Shown in pieces: positions 53,711-61,510 of a stretch of DNA of 64,000 bases. Below the pieces are notes generated by a model. That model had not been told where the DNA came from and did no database searches. It saw only the letters and a list, made by a program, of their open reading frames with translations. Made by a program: the position numbers and the translations under genes. Position 1 is the stretch's first letter; the number at the start of each line of letters is the position of its first letter. The DNA is from Betaproteobacteria bacterium (lineage in GTDB: Bacteria > Pseudomonadota > Gammaproteobacteria > Burkholderiales > JAHFQX01): positions 1-64,000 of the forward strand of contig JAHFQX010000001.1 in the NCBI GenBank assembly GCA_023259135.1. Direction: 5' to 3'.

Positions 53711-53959
53711 ATGACCCACCCCAAGTTGAGCGAGCAGTTGGCGGGCTTTTGGGCCCAGTCCCCGGCGAAGGATTTTGAAAAGAACCTGCGGGCCTTGCTG
53801 GCCTCGGCCTTAGAGCGGCTGCACATCGTGACCCGGGAAGAATTCGAGCTCCAGGCCGAGGTCCTGCTGCGCACCCGAGAAAAGCTGGAGACCCTGGAAA
53901 AGCGCTTGGAGGCATTGGAAAAAGCCGCCGGGCACATCCCCGTCGTCCCCGGCGGGTAA
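53711..53959 (+). CDS. ubiK: Ubiquinone biosynthesis accessory factor UbiK (BMFP domain)
   Basis: 82 residues. THPKLSEQLAGFWAQSPAKDFEKNLRALLASALERL followed by a C-terminal coiled coil (LLRTREKLETLEKRLEALEKAAG) is the membrane-fusogenic BMFP/YqiC architecture. UbiK works with UbiJ in the soluble Ubi metabolon under aerobic conditions. It is encoded just before comM/yifB, a frequent arrangement. Other ubi genes here lie at 12.9-15.7 kb. Confidence 0.88.
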   Translation: MTHPKLSEQLAGFWAQSPAKDFEKNLRALLASALERLHIVTREEFELQAEVLLRTREKLETLEKRLEALEKAAGHIPVVPGG

Positions 53960-53971
53960 ACCCGGCCCCTT

Positions 53972-55474
53972 ATGTCTTTAGCGGTGCTCTACAGCCGGGC
54001 CCTGGTAGGCATGGAAGCCCCGCTGGTCACGGTGGAGGCGCATCTGGCCAACGGTCTGCCCAGCTTCACCATCGTCGGCTTGCCCGAGGCCGAGGTCCGG
54101 GAGAGCCGGGATCGGGTGCGAGCCGCGCTGGTCAACGCCCGTTTCGAATTTCCCCCGCGCCGCATCACCGTCAATCTAGCCCCCGCCGATTTGCCCAAGG
54201 AAAGCGGGCGCTTCGACTTGCCCATCGCCTTGGGGATTCTCGCCGCATCGGGCCAATTGCCCGCCGAACCCTTGGCCCACTACGAATTCGCCGGGGAACT
54301 GGCCCTGACCGGAGCGCTACGCCCGATTCGGGGAGCCTTGGCTATGATTTTCCGGGCCGCCCGGGACGGCCGGGGGTTTATCCTGCCTCGGGAAAACGCC
54401 CCGGAAGCCGCCCTGTTCTCGGAGGCCAAGGTTTTCCCGGCAGGCTCCTTACTGGAAGTATGCGCTCACCTGACGGGCACCAAACTCCTGCCGCAATGGT
54501 CCGATCCGCCGCCGATTACGGCACCGGACTACGCCGACCTGGCCGATGTGCGAGGCCAGGTCCAGGCCAAGCGGGCGCTAGAAGTGGCCGCGGCGGGCGG
54601 GCACAGCATCCTGTTGATGGGGCCTCCCGGCACCGGCAAGACCATGCTGGCCATGCGCCTGCCGGGCATCCTGCCGCCCATGAGCGAGGACCAAGCCTTG
54701 GAGGTGGCCGCCGTTCAATCCTTGGGCAGCGCCGGATTCCGGGTCGAGCATTGGCTGCGGCGACCCTTTCGGGCGCCCCATCACACCGCCTCGGCGGTGG
54801 CCCTGGTGGGGGGCGGCAGCGATCCCCGACCCGGCGAAATCTCTCTGGCGCTCAACGGGGTGTTGTTTTTGGACGAACTGCCGGAATTCGACCGCCGCGT
54901 GCTGGAGGTGCTGCGGGAACCCCTGGAATCCGGCAAGATCACCATTTCCCGGGCGGCCCGACAGGCCGATTTCCCGGCCCGCTTCCAACTGGTGGCGGCC
55001 ATGAACCCCTGTCCTTGCGGCTACCTGGGACATTACAGCGGCCGTTGCCGTTGCACTCCGGACCAGGTGGCCCGCTACCGGGGAAAAATTTCCGGGCCGC
55101 TGCTGGACCGCATCGACCTGCACGTGGAAGTTCCGGCGGTGTCCCCGGAGGATTTGGAAAACCGTTCCGTCGGAGAATCCAGCGCCGCCATCCGGGAGCG
55201 GGTGGCGGCCGCCCGCTCCCGGCAAGGGGAACGCCAAGGCAAAGCCAACCATGCCCTAGGCCCCAAGGAGGTGGAGCGTTATTGCGATGCCCAGCCCGCC
55301 GCCCAATTCCTCCTCAGGCAGGCGATGCAGCGGCTGCACCTTTCTGCCCGGGCTTATCACCGGATTCTGCGGGTGGCCCGCAGCGTTGCCGATTTGGCCG
55401 GGGCCTCGGCCATCGGCCCGTCCCACATGGCGGAGGCCATTCAATACCGACGCTTGGCGCTGCCGGGAGCCTGA
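53972..55474 (+). CDS. comM: YifB/ComM family AAA+ ATPase (Mg-chelatase-like)
   Basis: 500 residues. N-terminal Lon-S5-like domain (AVLYSRALVGMEAPLVTVEAHLANGLPSFTIVGLPEAEVRESRDRVRAAL), AAA+ module with Walker A LLMGPPGTGKTMLAM and Walker B GVLFLDELPEF, a Cys-rich MNPCPCGYLGHYSGRCRC segment and a C-terminal lid. ComM is a hexameric helicase that promotes branch migration during natural transformation. Twelve bases after ubiK. Complete. Confidence 0.93.
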   Translation: MSLAVLYSRALVGMEAPLVTVEAHLANGLPSFTIVGLPEAEVRESRDRVRAALVNARFEFPPRRITVNLAPADLPKESGRFDLPIALGILAASGQLPAEPLAHYEFAGELALTGALRPIRGALAMIFRAARDGRGFILPRENAPEAALFSEAKVFPAGSLLEVCAHLTGTKLLPQWSDPPPITAPDYADLADVRGQVQAKRALEVAAAGGHSILLMGPPGTGKTMLAMRLPGILPPMSEDQALEVAAVQSLGSAGFRVEHWLRRPFRAPHHTASAVALVGGGSDPRPGEISLALNGVLFLDELPEFDRRVLEVLREPLESGKITISRAARQADFPARFQLVAAMNPCPCGYLGHYSGRCRCTPDQVARYRGKISGPLLDRIDLHVEVPAVSPEDLENRSVGESSAAIRERVAAARSRQGERQGKANHALGPKEVERYCDAQPAAQFLLRQAMQRLHLSARAYHRILRVARSVADLAGASAIGPSHMAEAIQYRRLALPGA

Positions 55475-55506
55475 TCCGGCATCTTCGATTGCTTTTTTGG
55501 CTTATC

Positions 55507-56592
55507 ATGACTATCCATCTTCCCGATCCCCGGCGCTTTGCCGCGTCTTCTCAGCATCCCCTGTCGAGCTTGGCGCGGACCTGTCTCGATGCTCTCGATG
55601 AAAATCAAAGCCTCCGGCTGAGGCGGCAGTTGACTGATGCGCTGCGGGATCACCTGGAACAAGGGCAAGACCGGACTCTTCTGGAAGCCCTCAAATCGGC
55701 CTGCTCCGCCCCCGTTTATCGGCTGCTCTGGGAAGGGCTGACCCAGGCGCTGGAAGAGGCCGGCCGCCCCGGATCCGACGAAACGCTGTTCATCGGCTGT
55801 TTCGCGTTTCCCATAGTCTGGGTCACCGCCGGCCCGCCGGGCGCCGTGATCCCCGGAGTGCTGCCCAATCCGGGCGCCATCGTGGCCTTGCTGGACGAGG
55901 CCAAAGCCTTGGGACGCACCCGCAATTTTGGGCTGAGCAATAGCCTGGCGTCCCTGGAGTTCATGGAGAACCTGTCCCCCTCGGCGATGCTGGCCTGGAG
56001 CCGGGGCTTGGCCGGAACGCCGGCCTCCCGGGATATCCCTCCCGCCGATCTCCGGCTTTCCGGCGCCGAGGAAACTCACTTGAGATTCCTGGTGGGCGCC
56101 GGCGTCAGTCCCGCCGATGCCCCCTCGTTCCTGGCAACCGGCAGCCGGGTGGCGGCCTGGGGCCGGGCCATGAGCCGGGAATTGGGCTCGCAACTGGGGC
56201 AACCCGGCGTGTCGCTGGTGGCCCTGCCCCGCCCGCCGCGGCCCTTGTTGGAGGCGGCTTATGCAGGCCGGCGGATTCAATTGGAGGCGGCCTTTCAGTT
56301 GTTCGTCAGCGGCGCCGTGCGCAACATCCGCGCCGCCACCGGCGATCCCGACGCCAGCCTGGCGGCCCATGCCGACGGGGAGATCCGCGTCACCCTGTCC
56401 TCTCCCTTCGAGGCGGGGGTCGGGGAAAGTTTCCGCTGGCCGCTGCATCCCTTGGACGACGTGGACGAAATCGCCACCGACATGGTGACACTGCTGCAAG
56501 AATGCCGTATCCCCCGAATCGAAGTGCACCCGGAATTGACGGGAGTTGCCGATGCCGCCTTGGGGTTAAGTCATGTGGGAAACGGCGGCTAA
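55507..56592 (+). CDS. Conserved hypothetical protein, unrecognised
   Basis: 361 residues from ATG 55507 (MTIHLPDPRRFAASSQHPL); the 710-aa track ORF includes out-of-frame comM sequence. I do not recognise the family. The N-terminal 90 residues are helical and Leu/Arg-rich (FAASSQHPLSSLARTCLDAL, LRRQLTDALRDHLEQGQDR). The middle is hydrophobic with Gly/Pro (FIGCFAFPIVWVTAGPPGAVIPG), and the C-terminal third is mixed alpha/beta. No signal peptide, no clear membrane span and no catalytic motif. It overlaps the next small ORF by 20 bases, so the two are probably translated together. GC and codon use match the surroundings. Confidence 0.65.
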   Translation: MTIHLPDPRRFAASSQHPLSSLARTCLDALDENQSLRLRRQLTDALRDHLEQGQDRTLLEALKSACSAPVYRLLWEGLTQALEEAGRPGSDETLFIGCFAFPIVWVTAGPPGAVIPGVLPNPGAIVALLDEAKALGRTRNFGLSNSLASLEFMENLSPSAMLAWSRGLAGTPASRDIPPADLRLSGAEETHLRFLVGAGVSPADAPSFLATGSRVAAWGRAMSRELGSQLGQPGVSLVALPRPPRPLLEAAYAGRRIQLEAAFQLFVSGAVRNIRAATGDPDASLAAHADGEIRVTLSSPFEAGVGESFRWPLHPLDDVDEIATDMVTLLQECRIPRIEVHPELTGVADAALGLSHVGNGG

Positions 56593-56830
56593 GCGTTCAA
56601 TGCGATTCTGGGTATTCGGCCACAGCCCGTTTGAAAAAGCCCTGGCTCCCTATCCCGGGATGACCGGCAAAGCCCTGCTGCTGCCGGTGGTGGCCAAGGC
56701 ATGGCAGGACTCTCCGGAAACAGCGATCGAAGCGCTGGACCAAGCCTTGGCCCGCCGCATTGCGGATGAGGAGCGCCTGCGCTCGCCCCGGCAACTTCCA
56801 CCCCTGCCGTTGGCCGGCGTGCCGGGATAG
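56573..56830 (+). CDS. Small hypothetical protein coupled to upstream gene
   Basis: 85 residues, starts within the end of the preceding gene. RFWVFGHSPFEKALAPYPGMTGKALLLPVVAKAWQDSP then a charged helix (AIEALDQALARRIADEERLR). No known family. It could also begin at ATG 56600 (MRFWVFGHSPF). Evidence for coding is the clean frame, the coupling arrangement and protein-like composition. Antisense frames through the same bases are arginine/proline-rich shadows. Confidence 0.5.
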   Translation: MWETAAKRSMRFWVFGHSPFEKALAPYPGMTGKALLLPVVAKAWQDSPETAIEALDQALARRIADEERLRSPRQLPPLPLAGVPG

Positions 56831-56906
56831 TGGCCCAATCAAGAAGAACGTTTTTACGATAATCCGCGCGGGTTTCGGCCCAAGAGCCGGCCAGCGGAAG
56901 CGCCCG

Positions 56907-57602
56907 TCACTCGGTGACGAGGACTGTCTCATTCTCGAAATCGCCCAGCTCCACGCCCGCCATGCGAATGAACTGGGGATAGTGATGGCGCAAATCCTCG
57001 ATGAATTTTGGGTAAGGGAAATCGGCGTAGATTCCCCGGTCAGTGAGGTACTCCATGTGCCGCTGGTTGTTGGCGTTGTAGGGATGCATCATGGCATCGT
57101 GGGTGCCGTCGAAATCCAGGGGCAGTACATCGAAGCGGCGGCACATCTCGATGTTGAAGGCCGGAGTGGCCTTGACCCATTTCCCCTCCAGATACAGGGC
57201 GGTGTAGCCGTGCCACATGAAGACGTCGGTGCCCATCAACTGCCGTAGCCGCTCGGTGGAAAGGTGATTGCGGACATCGATGAAACCCAACTGGGCGGGA
57301 ATCCCCGCCGCCCGGGCCACCGCTCCCAGCAAAATCGACTTGGGGATGCAAAACGCCGCTCCCGCCGATAAGGTGTGGCTGGCCCGGAAATTCTCCCGAT
57401 GCATATGAAACCGGTAAGGATCGTAGCGAATGCCGTCCCGCACCGCGTAATACAGTCTCACCGCCTTGGCCACCGGATCGGTTGCGCCGCCCACCATCCG
57501 GGCGACGAATTCCCGGACCCCCGGGTGTTCGTGATCCATAAAATAAGTGGGACGGAGCAACTCGGAATGGTCGGGGGTGGAAATGACGGCCACGTCGGAC
57601 AC
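56907..57602 (-). CDS. Transglutaminase-like domain protein
   Basis: 231 residues from GTG 57602, chosen because AAGGGAG lies six bases upstream; the track start is a TTG nine codons earlier. Transglutaminase core: Cys in GAAFCIPKSILLGAVARAAGIPAQ, His in MWHGYTALYLEGKWVKATPAF, and a following Asp (LPLDFDG). Such stand-alone proteins may be cysteine proteases or amidases; none of the neighbours identifies a substrate. No signal peptide, so probably cytoplasmic. It is convergent with the two hypothetical genes and follows the quinone oxidoreductase after 48 bases on the same strand. Confidence 0.82.
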   Translation of the reverse strand: MSDVAVISTPDHSELLRPTYFMDHEHPGVREFVARMVGGATDPVAKAVRLYYAVRDGIRYDPYRFHMHRENFRASHTLSAGAAFCIPKSILLGAVARAAGIPAQLGFIDVRNHLSTERLRQLMGTDVFMWHGYTALYLEGKWVKATPAFNIEMCRRFDVLPLDFDGTHDAMMHPYNANNQRHMEYLTDRGIYADFPYPKFIEDLRHHYPQFIRMAGVELGDFENETVLVTE

Positions 57603-57650
57603 GGTGAACTCCCTTGGAAACGGTAACAAAGCGGTTGCTTGGTAGGGCCA

Positions 57651-58655
57651 TTATACCGTGAGCACGATCTTTCCGATATGGGCGCTGCTTTCCATGAGGG
57701 CATGGGCCCGGGCGGCTTCCGCCAAGGGATAGGTGGCGTGGATCACTGGGCGGATCTTGCCGCTCTCCAGCAACGGCCAAATGTTTTTCAAAAGCGCCTG
57801 GGCAATGGCCGCCTTGACCGCCACCGGCCGGGGCCGCAGGGTCGAGCCGGTGACCACCAGGCGCCGGCGCATGATTTCATTGAGATCGACGGTGGCCTTG
57901 GCGCCTCCCAGGAAGGCAATCAGCACCAGCCGGCCGTCATCCGCTAGGGTCTTGAGTTCCCGGGGCACGTAATCGCCCCCCACCATGTCCAGGATCACAT
58001 CCACTCCCCGCCCTTGGGTCAGAGACCGCACCACCTCGACGAAATCCTCGCTGCGGTAGTGAATGGCCCGCTCGGCGCCGAGCTTCTCGCAGGCCGCGCA
58101 TTTTTCCGGAGTCCCGGCGGTGGCGAACACCCGATGGCCCAGGGCGGCAGCCATTTGAATGGCGGTGGTGCCGATGCCGCTGGAGCCTCCCTGCACCAGC
58201 AAGGTTTCTCCGGGCTTGAGGGCCGCCCGGTCGAACACGTTGCTCCAAACCGTGAAAAACGTTTCCGGCAAGGACGCGGCCTGGGTCAATGACCACCCCT
58301 TCGGCACCGGCAGGCACTGGGAAGCGGGAACGGCGCAGTACTCGGCATAACCCCCGCCCGCCACCAAAGCGCAAACGGAGTCTCCGACTCGCCAGGGGGC
58401 CGTGTCCCCCGCCGTCGCCACGATGGTGCCGGCCACCTCCAGACCCGGGATGTCCGAGGCGCCCGGCGGCGGCGCATAATGTCCTTTTCGTTGAATCACG
58501 TCGGGCCGATTCACGCCGGCGGCGGCCACTCGCACCAGCACTTCCCCGGCAGCCGGGGCGGGGACCGGCCGGCGGCCCAGCTTGAGGACTTCGGGAGCGC
58601 CGGGGGCGGTGATTTCCACGGCGGACAGGGTATCGGGAAGGGTGATCAGGGTCAT
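57651..58655 (-). CDS. NAD(P)H quinone oxidoreductase (QOR/PIG3-like, zinc-free MDR)
   Basis: 334 residues, medium-chain dehydrogenase/reductase fold without zinc ligands. GVNRPDVIQRKGHYAPPPGASDIPGLEVAG is the PIG3/QOR signature; LVQGGSSGIGTTAIQMAAALGHRVFATAG is the nucleotide site (AxGGSSGIG type prefers NADPH). It reduces quinones or enones. ATG 58655 (MTLITLPDTLSAVEI); the track extension to 58838 covers the intergenic region shared with the divergent phosphodiesterase gene. Confidence 0.9.
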   Translation of the reverse strand: MTLITLPDTLSAVEITAPGAPEVLKLGRRPVPAPAAGEVLVRVAAAGVNRPDVIQRKGHYAPPPGASDIPGLEVAGTIVATAGDTAPWRVGDSVCALVAGGGYAEYCAVPASQCLPVPKGWSLTQAASLPETFFTVWSNVFDRAALKPGETLLVQGGSSGIGTTAIQMAAALGHRVFATAGTPEKCAACEKLGAERAIHYRSEDFVEVVRSLTQGRGVDVILDMVGGDYVPRELKTLADDGRLVLIAFLGGAKATVDLNEIMRRRLVVTGSTLRPRPVAVKAAIAQALLKNIWPLLESGKIRPVIHATYPLAEAARAHALMESSAHIGKIVLTV

Positions 58656-58761
58656 GGCGGTTTCTCGGTAATGTCGGGGATAGGGCCGATTCGCTCCGGC
58701 GCGCCGTAAGATAACGGATGGGGCGGGGCCGTTACAAGCCGCCCCCTCAAAAGGAGACGAC

Positions 58762-59430
58762 ATGTTGCGCTTGGCCCACCGCGGAATCCATTCGGAACAT
58801 CCGGAAAATTCCCCGGAGAGCTTCGAAGCGGCCCGCAAGGCGGGGTTGGACGGGGTGGAAACCGATGTGCGGGCCAGCCGGGACGGACTGCCGCTGCTGT
58901 TTCACGACCGCGTCCTGGCCGATGGCCGGCCGGTGGAATCCCTGACCCGGGAAGAATTGGCGAACGCCGTCGGGCACCGAGTCTCCAGCTTGGATGAGGC
59001 GCTGGCGCTGTTTCCGGATTTACTCTGGAATATCGAGATCAAGACTCCGGCGGCGCTGCAAGCCGCCCTGCCGATATTGCGCCGTTATCGTCACAACCGC
59101 TGGCTGCTGGTGTCGTCCTTCCGCCACGAGCTGCTGACGGAGTGCGCGGCAGCGGCGGTGGCCGACTGCGGGCTGCTGATGGGCCACCGGCCAGCGAGCT
59201 TGCAGGTCGTGACCGCCGCCCGGCAGCAATGGCCCCGTCTGGGCGTCCTGATCTGGAACTACGAGGCCCTGGATGAGACCCTGCTGCGCAGCTCGGAAGG
59301 CGCGGGCTGGACCCATTGGAGCTGGGGGCCGATCACCCCGGAAGAACATGCCCGCTGCGCGGCGCTGCAGCTGGCCGGCGTGATCACCGATTTCCCGGAG
59401 CGCTTAGCCAACGGGTGGATTCAACCTTAG
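58762..59430 (+). CDS. Glycerophosphodiester phosphodiesterase
   Basis: 222 residues, GDPD TIM barrel. LAHRGIHSEHPENSPESFEAARKAGLDGVETDVRASRDGLPLLFHD contains the catalytic HR...EN...E-D-H set; NIEIKTP is the second metal-binding strand and GVITDFPERL the C-terminal strand. It hydrolyses glycerophosphodiesters to glycerol-3-phosphate plus alcohol. No signal peptide, so cytosolic UgpQ-like. AAAAGGAGACGAC precedes the ATG. Convergent with the envelope operon. Confidence 0.9.
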   Translation: MLRLAHRGIHSEHPENSPESFEAARKAGLDGVETDVRASRDGLPLLFHDRVLADGRPVESLTREELANAVGHRVSSLDEALALFPDLLWNIEIKTPAALQAALPILRRYRHNRWLLVSSFRHELLTECAAAAVADCGLLMGHRPASLQVVTAARQQWPRLGVLIWNYEALDETLLRSSEGAGWTHWSWGPITPEEHARCAALQLAGVITDFPERLANGWIQP

Positions 59431-59488
59431 AAGCGGACCGTGGATAGCCGGATTTCGCCCGCTTCAATCTCGCAAGCCATGCCCTGGC

Positions 59489-60721
59489 TCAGAATTCATA
59501 ACGAAGCTGCAAATATGCATTGTCATCCTGCGACAACTGCCCGAACTGTCCCCACGGCTTGCCACCGAAGAAGTTGGCGCCCGCGGCGCCGGAGAGCCGG
59601 TCGGTGAAGCTGTAGCGTATTTCCGGATTGATGAAGTCATCGCCGTTGCCGAGGCTATGCAAGGCGTAGACCGACAGCCGCAGCGTCTGGTGCATGAGCA
59701 TTTGCGTCATGCGCAGCGTGACCGTAGGGTTCCACTGCTTCTCGACCGGGAAGCCGGCGGGCAGCGCGGCGCGGTAGGCGGCGTACTGGTACAGGTATTC
59801 GACGTAGTACTGGAAGCCGAGGGAGAGGTCTGCCGCCGGCTGGATCTGGTAGCCCGCGAGCAGCCGGGTCTGCGAGTTGGGTATGGAGAAATCGCCGCCC
59901 GAGCGATCCTGGCGGGAATCGTAGTACGCGGCTTCCAGGCTCAGCACGCCTTCGCCCGCCCGGCCCGAGAGGCTGGCGCCATAGACCGAGAGCCGGGGAT
60001 AGAAGTAGGTGATCTTCGTCGGCGCCGCCATGCTATCCGGCCGCATCGAGGGCGTGCGCTGGACGCCGCTGTAGAGGTAGAGTGTCGCGTCATAGCCGGC
60101 GATGTCGCGGTAGACGCGCAACCCGACATCCCCTTGCCCCGGCTTGACGGTCTCGCGGTTTGCCACCGCCGGCATCGGATCGTACAGCCAGAAGCGTCCC
60201 GCGTCGGGAATGCGGCTTTCGCGGAAGCCCGGCGCCACCACCAGTTCGAACGAGGCGAACTCGGGGTAAGCCCCGAACTTCAGCGCATCCACGCCGCGCT
60301 TGAGATATTCCAGCGGGCGTCCGGCGAACAGTGCTTGGTGATCCTTGGGGAAGACATCATTCACGAACACCAGGTCGCCCAGGCCCCAGGTGATCACCTG
60401 CCGGCCGACGCGCAGCTCCCAGTTGCCGGCCGCATAGTCGACATAGCCCTCGCGCAATTCGGTCTCGTCCTGGCGGCCCAGGTGGTCGTAGGCGATGTCA
60501 CCCTTCACCAGCGCGCGCCAGGCGCCGCCCGTGGCGTCGAGCTTGAGCTGGGCGCGTTCCTCCAGCCACTTGTGGCGGCGGCCGTCCGGATTCGCCGCCA
60601 CGGTATTGAAGGCCGTGTTCTGCTGCAGGAAGCCCGACAGCGTCAGTTCCGCCGGCGCCCCGGTCGGCGCCATCGCCACCAACCCGAACAGGCAAGCTGC
60701 GATGGGTCGGATGAAGCGCAT
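59489..60721 (-). CDS. Outer-membrane beta-barrel protein (DUF1302/alginate-export-like)
   Basis: 410 residues with a signal peptide (RFIRPIAACLFGLVAMAPTGAPA) and an N-terminal strand LTLSGFLQQNTAFNTV. Alternating strands with many Tyr/Arg and the terminal LQLRYEF (C-terminal Phe) indicate a barrel. LRVGRQVITWGLGDLVFVNDVFPKDHQ is a signature of DUF1302-type proteins. Its start overlaps the LolA-like gene stop (TGATG). Always found with an RND exporter and a LolA-like protein in such triads, suggesting export or trafficking of a lipid or hydrophobic compound. Confidence 0.85.
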   Translation of the reverse strand: MRFIRPIAACLFGLVAMAPTGAPAELTLSGFLQQNTAFNTVAANPDGRRHKWLEERAQLKLDATGGAWRALVKGDIAYDHLGRQDETELREGYVDYAAGNWELRVGRQVITWGLGDLVFVNDVFPKDHQALFAGRPLEYLKRGVDALKFGAYPEFASFELVVAPGFRESRIPDAGRFWLYDPMPAVANRETVKPGQGDVGLRVYRDIAGYDATLYLYSGVQRTPSMRPDSMAAPTKITYFYPRLSVYGASLSGRAGEGVLSLEAAYYDSRQDRSGGDFSIPNSQTRLLAGYQIQPAADLSLGFQYYVEYLYQYAAYRAALPAGFPVEKQWNPTVTLRMTQMLMHQTLRLSVYALHSLGNGDDFINPEIRYSFTDRLSGAAGANFFGGKPWGQFGQLSQDDNAYLQLRYEF

Positions 60722-61509
60722 CAGTCAATCCACTTGCGCGGCGGCTGGCGCAGGAAGCGCTCCGAAAACAGGTTGTCCTCCAGCCCCAAATCGTAGTCGG
60801 TCTTGAGGTAAGCGACCTCGGTGCGATGGCCGGTTTGCAGGTTTTTCATGGTGCGCTTGATCACCGTGGGGAAACCCTTGATGTCCGCCACCTCGTCGGC
60901 CGTGAACAGCTTATAGCGAACGCCTTTCTTGTCGTACTGCTCTTCCCTGAGGGGCAAGAAGCTGCCCTTGTCCACCCAGGTTACCTTGTGGGCGAAATCG
61001 GCGTCGCCCGCCTTGGGTGTGCTCTTGAGCACGTAACAGTCGCGGTTGCCGACCTTTTCCTCGCGCTCGATCAGGTGGTTGTCGTCCTCGAGGTCGCGCC
61101 CGGAAACATCTTCGTAGGTAAAATCCGAGCCGACGAAGCTGGAGCGCTTGTCCTGGGCGGCAATGCGCTTGACCATGTTGATCGCCGGGATAAACAGCCA
61201 GCGGTCATCGTCCTTCGCCGGGTACTTGTGGATCATGAAGGCCATGTCCTTCACGTCGGCCGGCTGGAAAAAGTACATGAAGTACTTCTGGTCGCCGCCC
61301 GGCTCGCCCGCGTTCTTGCGCAGCAAGGTCAGCTCGCGCACCCGCTGCTGGCCGTCCTTGCTGATGAGCTTCATCACCACCCGCGCCTTGAAATCCTTGC
61401 CAGGGTAGAGGAAAGCCGCCTGGGATTTCTTCATCACCTCTTCGCCCGACAGCGCCAAAGCCTGCAACGGCAGCAGGCCAACCAGCATCCACGGCCACCG
61501 GCGTTTCAT
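60721..61509 (-). CDS. Outer-membrane lipoprotein-sorting-protein-like periplasmic protein
   Basis: 262 residues, LolA/LppX-like fold. Signal peptide RRWPWMLVGLLPLQALALS; then SGEEVMKKSQAAFLYPGKDFKARVVMKLISKDGQQRVRELTLLRK, YFMYFFQPADVKDMAFMIHKYP and FVGSDFTYEDVSGRDLEDDNH. Such proteins carry a lipid between an RND exporter and the outer membrane. It lies one base after the MMPL gene and overlaps the barrel gene, making a tight operon. ATG 61509; GAAGGAGACTG-type site (AAAGGAGACTGAC) upstream. Confidence 0.87.
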   Translation of the reverse strand: MKRRWPWMLVGLLPLQALALSGEEVMKKSQAAFLYPGKDFKARVVMKLISKDGQQRVRELTLLRKNAGEPGGDQKYFMYFFQPADVKDMAFMIHKYPAKDDDRWLFIPAINMVKRIAAQDKRSSFVGSDFTYEDVSGRDLEDDNHLIEREEKVGNRDCYVLKSTPKAGDADFAHKVTWVDKGSFLPLREEQYDKKGVRYKLFTADEVADIKGFPTVIKRTMKNLQTGHRTEVAYLKTDYDLGLEDNLFSERFLRQPPRKWID

Positions 61510-61510
61510 G

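Noticed and set aside
53500-53937. 145-aa minus-strand ORF upstream of the porin
   Set aside because: It overlaps the predicted NtrC site and is antisense to ubiK; no ribosome site or family resemblance.
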